From Bacilli bacterium (GTDB lineage: Bacteria > Bacillota_I > Bacilli_A > ML615J-28 > CAG-698): 6,314 bases of DNA. The first letter of the stretch is position 1; each line of letters begins with the position of its first letter. The notes under the pieces were generated by a model. The model was not told the origin of the DNA. It saw nothing but the letters and a program-made list of their open reading frames with translations, and made no database searches. The stretch covers positions 1 through 6,314 of the forward strand of contig JAQUYJ010000055.1 of NCBI GenBank assembly GCA_028691905.1. Reading direction: 5' to 3'. Positions 1-5,600 of this stretch are shown here, one piece after another. A program made the position numbers and the translations under genes.

Positions 1-180
1 TGTCGCTATTTCTTTATTACTGCTTTCCCAGTAATATTCACCATCAATTGAAACAGATAAGTCCAGTAGAAGAGAATGTCCTACATGAACTTCATGCGGT
101 CCTAAAATAAGCTCCTTTTTATGACAGCCACAAAACATCAATGTCAAAAGAAAAATTATAATTACATAGTGTATTTTCAT
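1..180 (-). CDS. N-terminal 60 residues of a lipoprotein with an Ig-like (Big_2-like) domain, partial
   Basis: The minus strand from the ATG at 180-178 is open for exactly 60 codons and leaves the window. It begins MKIHYVIIIFLLTLMFCGC: a short basic start, a hydrophobic stretch (residues 5-16) and a lipobox-like F-C-G-C with the acylated cysteine at residue 19 (codon 126-124). This points to export, signal peptidase II cleavage and anchoring on the outer face of the membrane. Residues 25-60 read as the start of a bacterial Ig-like fold, with a V-G-H-S turn and a W-E-S-S-N-K-E-I-A-T string that matches the W-x-S-S-N-x-x-I-A-T signature of Big_2 domains. A GAGG ribosome binding site (complement of 186-189) lies five bases before the ATG. 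The gene diverges from everything else in the window. Phenylalanine at -3 of the lipobox is unusual but tolerated. Function beyond a surface lipoprotein cannot be told from this fragment. Confidence 0.78.
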   Translation of the reverse strand, partial: MKIHYVIIIFLLTLMFCGCHKKELILGPHEVHVGHSLLLDLSVSIDGEYYWESSNKEIAT

Positions 181-220
181 GATAACCTCGCAGTTTAATA
201 AGTAAAAAACGTCCATACCA

Positions 221-229
221 AGTATAGCA
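221..229 (-). promoter_or_regulatory. Extended -10 promoter for the left-edge lipoprotein
   Basis: Read on the minus strand this is TGC-TATACT, an extended -10 element (TGn before a near-consensus hexamer). No good -35 lies 16-18 bases upstream, which is acceptable for an extended -10 promoter. Transcription would start near 213 and leave a leader of roughly 33 bases with the GAGG ribosome binding site at its end. Inferred from motif match only. Confidence 0.35.
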
Positions 230-288
230 TAAAATAAACACTTAATCTACTTAAATATTTTTTATTATATATTATTTTAAATTTAAAA

Positions 289-306
289 AATTTGTGAACA
301 CAAATT
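289..306. promoter_or_regulatory. 18-bp perfect inverted repeat, candidate operator
   Basis: The sequence is AATTTGTG-AA-CACAAATT, two 8-bp arms that match perfectly around a two-base centre. It lies in the gene-free spacer between the divergent left lipoprotein and the plus-strand promoter at 383-411, about 60 bases upstream of the minus-strand -10. The length and symmetry suit a dimeric helix-turn-helix regulator. No regulator gene is visible in the window, so the protein that would bind is unknown. It has no U-tract and is too short for a good terminator. Confidence 0.4.
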
Positions 307-382
307 ATCAAAATCAATTCATGGCAGCTTTACTTTTGTCAAAAAAAGATCAAAAGTTCTTACTTTTCTTTTGAAAATTCAA

Positions 383-411
383 TTGACGTTTCTGTTTATG
401 CATGATATTAT
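383..411 (+). promoter_or_regulatory. Sigma-A-type promoter upstream of the Nudix region
   Basis: TTGACG (383-388), a 17-base spacer and TATTAT (406-411) give five of six matches in both hexamers with ideal spacing. The -10 is also preceded by TGA (403-405), an extended -10. The expected start site is near 418, inside or next to a 14-bp AT palindrome (TCATATATATATGA, 411-424). The next ribosome binding site and ATG on this strand are at 738-756, so the transcript would carry a leader of about 335 bases unless it serves a lost gene. Confidence 0.55.
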
Positions 412-594
412 CATATATATATGAAATCATTTTCGATGAAGATAATCAATTAAGGCAATCTCAGATGTTTTTTATCTTGACTTAAGGAACATCGTTTGCT
501 TTTCATCGCATTGATAAGGATATCTTATAATCCTGTGATTTTAAGAAACTATATTCCAATGGAAGTCATTTATAAAGGGTGAAATGAATTGGAG

Positions 595-603
595 TGTTAT
601 AAT
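595..603 (+). promoter_or_regulatory. Extended -10 promoter candidate for the Nudix gene
   Basis: TG-T-TATAAT is a perfect extended -10 element. The hexamer 17 bases upstream (575-580) does not resemble a -35. The start site would be near 610 and the leader about 144 bases long. It may act alone or together with the stronger-looking promoter at 383-411. Confidence 0.4.
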
Positions 604-737
604 AGAGTTATACTATCAGTAGAATCAAAACCTTTTCCAAGGCATGATTAGTGCTACTATGAATATGAAATCATAGAATTCATACGGGATGCACACGATA
701 TTGACTAAAACATCCAAAAAAACAGTATCCAATTTTT

Positions 738-747
738 AAAAGGAGGT
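738..747 (+). promoter_or_regulatory. Strong ribosome binding site that fixes the Nudix start at 754
   Basis: AAAAGGAGGT is a near-perfect match to the anti-Shine-Dalgarno sequence, and its GGAGG core ends seven bases before the ATG at 754-756. No comparable site precedes the TTG at 838 or any other in-frame codon after the TAG. This is the main evidence that translation was meant to begin at 754, upstream of the amber codon. Confidence 0.85.
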
Positions 748-753
748 ATTTAT

Positions 754-1230
754 ATGAATAAAGAATAGTTATTTACAACAGATGAATACATTTGTGATCT
801 CAGAACAGTCGGCGTATTAATATGCAATAATAAAATATTGGTGCAAAGAGATACAGGAGGAAATGAATTTGCTCTGCCAGGCGGACACATAAAACTGGGA
901 GAAACACTGGAAAATGGACTCGTCCGGGAATTTAAAGAAGAAACCGGTGCAGACATATATTGCAAACATTTACTGTGGAGTGAGGAATGTTTTTGGGAAT
1001 GGAAAGGGAAGAAAGCGCATAGCATTGCGTTTTATTACCTGATTGAATTGTGTAAAGGCTCATTTATTCCTGATTGGGATGAATTTGTTTCCCATAAAGA
1101 CAACTGTAATGTGTTGATAGGTTGGATGTCTGTTGATGAAGTAAAAAATGTTATTATTTATCCTGAGTTCATCAAAAAAGAGATTAATAATATGAACGAT
1201 TATCCAAAACACTTTATTTCCAAAGGGTAG
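754..1230 (+). pseudogene. Nudix hydrolase with an in-frame amber codon at position 5
   Basis: Nudix enzymes hydrolyse nucleoside diphosphates linked to another moiety and often clean up damaged or surplus nucleotides in the cytoplasm. From the ATG at 754 the frame reads M-N-K-E-TAG-L-F-T-T-D-E-Y and then runs open to a TAG at 1228-1230, 158 codons counting the internal stop. The Nudix box is complete at residues 44-66 (bases 883-951): G, five residues, E50, seven residues, R58-E59-F-K-E62-E63-T-G65-A. All catalytic and metal-binding positions are therefore intact. Residues 16-31 (LRTVGVLICNNKILVQ) form the first strand and hairpin of the fold and lie after the TAG. The only conventional start downstream is the TTG at 838, which has no ribosome binding site and would remove that strand. 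Either the gene is freshly inactivated (a CAG, AAG or GAG changed to TAG), the TAG is read through or suppressed, or it is a sequencing error. The rest of the gene shows no decay, so any inactivation is recent. Substrate cannot be predicted. Confidence 0.8.
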
Positions 1231-1373
1231 ATTCTCCCGCAAATAAAATTTATGGAGTTTAAAAAAGTGGAGATATCCTGGCTATCTTATCGAATACAAA
1301 TCATATGATAACAGTATATAGCACATAGTACATTAAGAAATAATTTATTTAAAAGGAAAGAGTGTATTATTTT

Positions 1374-1820
1374 ATGATGAGAACAATTGTTAAAGAGAGA
1401 TTAATTAATAACAGCAGAGAATTTATTTATCAAAAATGGACGACAAAAGAAGGATTGAATTCCTTTTTCAGCATAGACAATTCTATTGAATTAAAACCTA
1501 ATGGAAAATATGAAATTTATTTTACTTCAGATACCAGTATTACAGAACGGGGAAGCGAGGGGTGTGTTGTTCTTTCATATAACCCCAATACAATGTTTTC
1601 TTTTACCTGGAATACCCCACCAAAATTTAAAGAACTGAGATATTCCGGTCATTATACGTGGGTCGTTTTAGACTTTATAGAAAAGGGATCCAAAACTTTG
1701 GTGAGACTAACCAATTTAGGTTATCCATTGGGACAAAACTGGGATGTCGCTTATCAGTATTTTGATAAAGCCTGGGATTTTGTTCTGGACAATCTTGTTA
1801 AGTCGTGCGAAAATAAATAA
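1374..1820 (+). CDS. AHSA1/START-like SRPBCC family protein
   Basis: The 148-residue protein has the helix-grip (SRPBCC) fold of the AHSA1 (activator of Hsp90 ATPase 1 homologue) group. Family hallmarks in order are VKERLINNSREFIYQKWTT (6-24), the first strand and helix with the conserved W-T; the IELKPNGKYEIYF hairpin (38-50); ERGSEG (58-63) leading to LSYNPNTMFSFTWNTPP (67-83); HYTWVV (93-98); and the C-terminal helix YFDKAWDFVLDNL (129-141). Bacterial members are cytosolic, bind hydrophobic ligands or have unknown roles, and are not shown to act on Hsp90. Start choice is uncertain. ATG at 1374 or 1377 fits the family's usual N-terminus, but a GTG at 1362 lies only four bases after AAGGA (1353-1357) and would add M-Y-Y-F. 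The gene stands 143 bases after the Nudix stop and 140 before the VOC gene, and ends with TAA. I saw no clear promoter in 1231-1361. Confidence 0.88.
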   Translation: MMRTIVKERLINNSREFIYQKWTTKEGLNSFFSIDNSIELKPNGKYEIYFTSDTSITERGSEGCVVLSYNPNTMFSFTWNTPPKFKELRYSGHYTWVVLDFIEKGSKTLVRLTNLGYPLGQNWDVAYQYFDKAWDFVLDNLVKSCENK

Positions 1821-1896
1821 TACAAAATCAATTGAATCAAATAGCTTCGATGAATCGATAGTATAATAAGATATGTTTTTTGACTTTGGAGTAAGA

Positions 1897-1916
1897 GCTA
1901 TTTCAGGGAAAATAGC
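1897..1916 (+). promoter_or_regulatory. Stem-loop in the leader of the VOC gene
   Basis: GCTATTT (1897-1903), loop CAGGGA and AAATAGC (1910-1916) form a perfect 7-bp stem 44 bases before the VOC start. The left arm, extended to AGCTATTT (1896-1903), can instead pair with AAATAGCT at 1839-1846. The two stems exclude each other. No U-tract follows, so it is not an ordinary terminator. TATAAT hexamers occur at 1862-1867 and 1925-1930, each without a convincing -35, so the VOC start site is unclear and with it whether this hairpin is in the mRNA. Confidence 0.3.
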
Positions 1917-1960
1917 CATTCATATATAATGTATTCTATTAATTTAGGGGGGTTAATGAT

Positions 1961-2371
1961 ATGGGAAAAGCAGTCGGTATTGGCGGTGTATTTATTCACT
2001 TTGAAGGTGAAACTAAAAAGGTTTTCGATTTCTATCAAAAATATTTACAGTTGGAATTTTCTGCTTATGGAAGTGGTTTTTTATCTGGCGAACAATTAAT
2101 GATCTTAACTTTTAAAAGGGAGGATAATTCGTCAATGCCTCTAATTAATTTTAGAGTTGACGATATTGAAGAAATCATTAGTCATTTAAAATCTGATTGC
2201 ATTGAAGTGGTTTCAGATGTTAAAAACTACGAATACGGAAAGTTTGCAACCTTTAAAGATCCATTTGGAAATCGTATCGAATTATGGGAAGCAGACAGAA
2301 AACAATATATTAAGATGGTAGAAAAAGAATTGGAAAATTATAAAAAGAACCCTAACCCTATGGTTGGATAA
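1961..2371 (+). CDS. VOC family protein (glyoxalase/bleomycin-resistance fold)
   Basis: The 136-residue protein belongs to the vicinal oxygen chelate superfamily, which includes glyoxalase I, extradiol dioxygenases and antibiotic-binding or antibiotic-modifying proteins. It shows a beta-alpha-beta-beta-beta pattern: a first strand with H13 (GGVFIHFEG), helix KKVFDFYQKYLQLEF (19-33) with the typical FY pair, INFRVDDIEEIISHLK (62-77), and the signature GKFATFKDPFGNRIELWE (93-110). E107 in I-E-L-W aligns with the usual C-terminal metal ligand, and H13 may be another; this is inferred by position. A charged helical tail (111-136) extends beyond the fold. One module pair of this length normally works as a dimer. 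The ATG follows AGGGGGGT (1946-1953) with seven bases between. The gene stands alone between 140 bases upstream and a 313-base spacer downstream. Substrate is not predictable; detoxification or drug binding is a guess based on the family. Confidence 0.9.
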   Translation: MGKAVGIGGVFIHFEGETKKVFDFYQKYLQLEFSAYGSGFLSGEQLMILTFKREDNSSMPLINFRVDDIEEIISHLKSDCIEVVSDVKNYEYGKFATFKDPFGNRIELWEADRKQYIKMVEKELENYKKNPNPMVG

Positions 2372-2408
2372 ATCTATTTTACATGGACTTTATAGCGTAT
2401 CCTACCAT
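2360..2408 (+). terminator. Stem-loop spanning the VOC stop codon, weak terminator or mRNA 3' structure
   Basis: ATGGTTGGATA (2360-2370) pairs with TATCCTACCAT (2398-2408) in ten of eleven positions, with one T-T mismatch and a 27-base loop. Its left arm covers the last codons and part of the TAA stop. Four G-C pairs make it the most GC-rich hairpin of the spacer. It has no immediate U-tract, so classic intrinsic termination is doubtful. An mRNA-stabilising or processing structure is equally possible. Confidence 0.3.
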
Positions 2409-2560
2409 TATTATGAATGACTATTTTATCAAATATCAAAGTTTGATCATTGCATTGTGAATTGACTTGCTTCCACCAGCAGTCGGCATTTCAAGTTTAT
2501 ATGTATTTATATTTATGATTTGGTTATAATTTTTTTTTAGAATTACGTAACTCGAAAATT

Positions 2561-2587
2561 TTTTAAAAAAACATTGTTTTTTTAAAA
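2561..2587. promoter_or_regulatory. Perfect 27-bp palindrome overlapping the lipoprotein promoter
   Basis: TTTTAAAAAAACA (2561-2573) and TGTTTTTTTAAAA (2575-2587) are exact inverted copies around a single T at 2574. The -35 hexamer of the downstream promoter (2574-2579) lies inside it, the position expected for a repressor operator. A second overlapping pair, AAACATT (2569-2575) and AATGTTT (2586-2592), adds symmetry. Its A- and T-tracts could also bend DNA or serve as an UP-like element. As RNA it would make an almost purely A-U stem, so a weak terminator for transcripts arriving from the VOC gene is a less likely reading. Confidence 0.45.
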
Positions 2588-2602
2588 TGTTTCTATTATA
2601 AT
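2574..2602 (+). promoter_or_regulatory. Sigma-A-type promoter of the giant lipoprotein gene
   Basis: TTGTTT (2574-2579), exactly 17 bases and a consensus TATAAT (2597-2602). A second TATAAT overlaps at 2602-2607. The start site is expected near 2609, giving a leader of about 76 bases. A- and T-tracts just upstream could raise activity. It drives the frame at 2685, which is the first gene on this strand after it. Confidence 0.6.
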
Positions 2603-2616
2603 ATAATTATAACAAC

Positions 2617-2663
2617 GTGAAAAAGACAACATGAAAATACAGATTTTATGCTGCCTTTTTTAT
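2617..2663 (+). promoter_or_regulatory. Leader hairpin followed by a U-rich tract, possible attenuator
   Basis: In the RNA, 2617-2638 folds back on 2643-2663 around the loop ACAG (2639-2642). I count 17 Watson-Crick pairs and two G-U pairs, with one bulged G (2633) and two A-C mismatches. The 3' arm ends in TTTTTT and is followed by ATTTTG, like a low-GC intrinsic terminator. On the opposite strand both mismatches become G-U pairs and the hairpin is followed by UUUUU, so it could also act in that direction. It fills nearly all of the leader between the predicted start site and the ribosome binding site at 2673-2678, so premature termination or 5'-end protection are both plausible. Only three G-C pairs make the stem weak. 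Confidence 0.35.
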
Positions 2664-2672
2664 TTTGCAAAA

Positions 2673-2678
2673 GAGGGG
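2673..2678 (+). promoter_or_regulatory. Ribosome binding site choosing the start at 2685
   Basis: GAGGGG ends six bases before the ATG at 2685. An in-frame ATG also exists at 2631, 18 codons upstream and without a stop between, but it has only A-rich sequence before it and lies inside the leader hairpin. Starting at 2685 also places the lipobox at a normal distance (cysteine 24), so 2685 is preferred. Confidence 0.75.
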
Positions 2679-2684
2679 AATTAT

Positions 2685-5600
2685 ATGGTAAGTGGTAAAA
2701 ATCGCATAATAATTGGATTTTTTATTTTATGTTCGATTGTTTTTTTGTCGGGATGTTTATTCAGTGGCCCTATTGATACAGGACCGGTTTCAATTGAAAT
2801 CGATGAATCTTCGGTTCAGTTTGAATATGATATTAATGAAATTGATTTAACATCAATTAAATTAATACTGCATTATAAAGATGAATCACCAGTTAATATC
2901 TCAATAATGGAAGAATATATAAGTGAAAGTGATTTGGCTTTATTGGAAGAAGTCGGTATCCACACGATCACTGTAACTTACAATGGTAAAACTACTCAGT
3001 TAACACTCAATATGGTTGATAAATCGACGAGGACCTATACTGTTACTTTTGATGGTAACGGTGGTATTTTAATATCGGGAGACGTTGTTCAAAATGTATT
3101 ATATAACACGGATGCTACTCCACCCATTTTTGAAAAAGAAGGATTTCTTTTAGATGGGTGGAGTATTTCTTTTACGGATATTCAGGAAAATGTAACAATT
3201 ATTGCAAATTGGGTAATTAAGACCTATACTGTTACTTTTGAAGGAAATGGCGGAGAGCTAATCAGTGGATCGGATATTCAAACAATAGAGCATGGAAGCA
3301 GTGCTGAAGAACCAAGTTTTGTCCGTGATGGGTATCAATTCATTGGATGGAATGCTGAATTCAATAATATAACAAGCGATATTACTATCACAGCACTGTG
3401 GGGAGCAGAAGGGCCGATATATACTTTAAAAGATGACAATACATACGAATTTACTGGTTATAATGGAAACCCAACTGAATTTTATATTCCTGCTACCTAT
3501 GATGGCAAAAGAATCAGCTCCATAGCGGATAACGCATTAAGTGAGAAATCAAATCTGACATTAGTATCTATTGGAGCAAATATCAGGAATATTGGAGAGC
3601 ATGTCTTTGCGAATTGCACAAAATTACATGAAATTTATATTGAAGCAGAGGGTCCGGTTTTAATAAATGAAAATGCATTTTCTGGAATAGATCCATTCTT
3701 TCGATTCTATGCTTTCTCACCATTGGTTCCTTATTTCAAGGATCATTTATCTACGCTTTCCAATCATGTTTTCACTCATCCCGGTATTCATATTGTATCT
3801 TTCTCAAATAATGGAGGAACATTAATAGAAGGAGAAGATGTTCAATTCATTATTCATGGAAAAACAGCTGTTTTCCCGACTTATGAATTGGAAGGATACC
3901 ATTTATATTGGGATGAAAGCCCTGTTATTTATGAAGACAAAACTATTCAGGCAAAATGGACCGATATTACTCCATCTACGTCAGGATGTATTTTTGGACT
4001 CAAGTTGGATGGAACATATCAACTCAATAAATACCTTGGGGTGGAAACAACAGTATTTATTGCTTCCCATCATCAGGGTATACCAATAACAAGTATTGGT
4101 CCGCAAGCATTTGCCGGTCAAGCAATTACTTCTCTTACTATAAGTGAAGGAATACAATATATTCAAACAGAAGCATTTGCCTTTTGCTCCTCTCTATCTA
4201 CAATTGAATTTCCAAGTACATTGCAAGAAGTTGAAGCAAATGCATTTTTAGACAGTTTATGGTATCTAAACCAGCCGGACGGACTCATTGTAATAGGGAA
4301 AACTTTATATGACTATAAAGGGACTATACCTGATGGTTATACTGTTGGTTTGCCAAACGGGATTCATTATATCACTGATTTTGCTTTCGCGGATCAACCA
4401 AATTTAACTTCATTGAATTTACCGGAAGGTTTAAAGAAAATCAATAATAATGCTTTCGAAAACTGTACGAATCTTAGCACCATTAATTTTCCTGCCACAT
4501 TGGAAGCGATTGGTACAGATGCATTTGAAAATACAAACTGGTTATCTAATCAGGATGAAGGTTTGGTATATGCTGGATCGGTTGTTTTAACTTACAACGG
4601 ATATATATTGGGTGATTCAACTATAACAATTGCGGATGGGACGAAAGGAATTGCCAATAATGCTTTCAGGTATCAATATTCGTTGGAATCTATCAACCTG
4701 CCTGACAGTATAGTTGTTATTGGAGATTATGCTTTTGCTTACTGTGAAGAACTACCGCAGATCATCTTACCAAACAGTATTAAGTCGATAGGAAGTTTTG
4801 CATTTTTGAACTGCAAGAAGATTACGAATATAACACTGCCAGCCGAATTGGAAAACTTGGGGGAAAATGCTTTTAGCAATTGCAGCAGCTTGGAATCAAT
4901 TGTTATCCCTGATGGGGTTCGCTCTATTGGTTATCAGACATTCCATCAATGCAGCAGTTTAGAAACAGTCACATTGGGAGCACAAACAATTGAGATATCG
5001 GAGCGTGCTTTTTATGAAGCAACCAATTTATCGAATATAGTTTTTAATGACCAGTTAGAAAGAATCGGAAAAAATGCTTTTAGTATAACCAATATCAAGG
5101 AATTTATTTTACCGGATAGTTTGGTTATAATAGAAGATTATGCTTTGTCGAACGGTGTTGCAGAAAAAATTTATATAGGAAAAAATTTGCAATATTTTAA
5201 TTTGAATAATGCAAAACATGAAATTATGGTATCTTCAGAAAATCCCTTTTATTCTTCTGTTGATGGAATATTATATAGTAAAAATGGGAAAAATCTGATA
5301 TGTTATCCATATGATAAGACATCCAATATTATCATACCCGACGGAACAGAAACTGTTTTAACAAATGCATTAACTACTCAGACAAATATTGAAAATATAT
5401 ATTTTCCAGAAAGTATTTCTATTATTGAAGAATATGCAATTGCCAATTGCGCTAATCTGATTTCAGTCTCGATTGCCAATCCCAATGCACCTTTATTGAA
5501 AAATTATAATTTTATTGAATCAAACAACGATTGGCTTTTATATGTGCCAATCGACAGTTCTCCTAATTATGCAGATTGGCTCGTAGAAACAGCTCGCATA

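Larger units (their letters stand above)
412..753 (+). other. Gene-free stretch: long leader or remnant of a decayed gene
   Basis: No intact gene of useful length is visible on either strand. In the frame shared with the Nudix gene, 481-705 reads protein-like with only two internal stops (TGA at 580-582, TAG at 649-651) before a TAA at 706-708. The part after the TAG reads CYYEYEIIEFIRDAHDID. I do not recognise a family in it, and AT-rich noncoding DNA can look similar, so a decayed gene is only one possibility. The other is an untranslated leader of the transcript starting near 418. I saw no tRNA, no strong GC stem-loop and no riboswitch that I recognise. A 12-base direct repeat, ATATGAAATCAT, occurs at 419-430 and 663-674 and may be chance. 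Confidence 0.3.
2372..2684. other. Gene-free regulatory spacer before the giant lipoprotein
   Basis: These 313 bases carry no plausible gene on either strand. The first part (2372-2540) holds a short palindrome, ATCAAA-G-TTTGAT (2435-2447), and otherwise nothing I can name. From 2541 the stretch becomes extremely AT-rich, with an 8-bp palindrome TTACGTAA (2543-2550), A- and T-tracts, a 27-bp palindrome, a promoter and a leader hairpin, each listed separately. The layout suggests independent and regulated expression of the gene at 2685. Confidence 0.6.

Noticed and set aside
750..1025. Minus-strand 91-codon frame opposite the Nudix gene, and similar frames at 1060-1242, 1716-1919 and 3981-4166.
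   Set aside because: They lie opposite well-supported genes, have no domain-like sequence or ribosome binding site, and read as antisense shadows.
838..1230. TTG at 838 as the true start of a shorter Nudix protein.
   Set aside because: No ribosome binding site precedes it, and the recognisable first strand of the Nudix fold lies upstream in the same frame, together with an ideal start at 754.
754..1308. Reassignment of TAG to an amino acid, which would extend the Nudix frame to the TGA at 1306-1308.
   Set aside because: The family ends about where the TAG at 1228-1230 falls, the extension is not domain-like, and the long lipoprotein frame has no TAG in 1,210 codons.
1231..1960. Integron-like gene cassettes separated by recombination sites.
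   Set aside because: The two spacers (1231-1373 and 1821-1960) are not similar to each other and lack the paired imperfect palindromes of attC sites. No integrase is present.
2350..2360. CCCTAACCCTA resembles a telomeric repeat.
   Set aside because: It is less than two units, lies inside the VOC coding frame (N-P-N-P-M) and is followed by normal bacterial sequence. Chance match.
2631..2684. In-frame upstream ATG giving an 18-residue N-terminal extension of the lipoprotein.
   Set aside because: It lacks a ribosome binding site and sits within the leader hairpin. The start at 2685 has GAGGGG at good spacing and puts the lipobox at residue 24.
3838..4089. An 83-codon plus-strand frame within the lipoprotein.
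   Set aside because: It is an out-of-frame shadow of the lipoprotein gene with no start signal or recognisable protein pattern.
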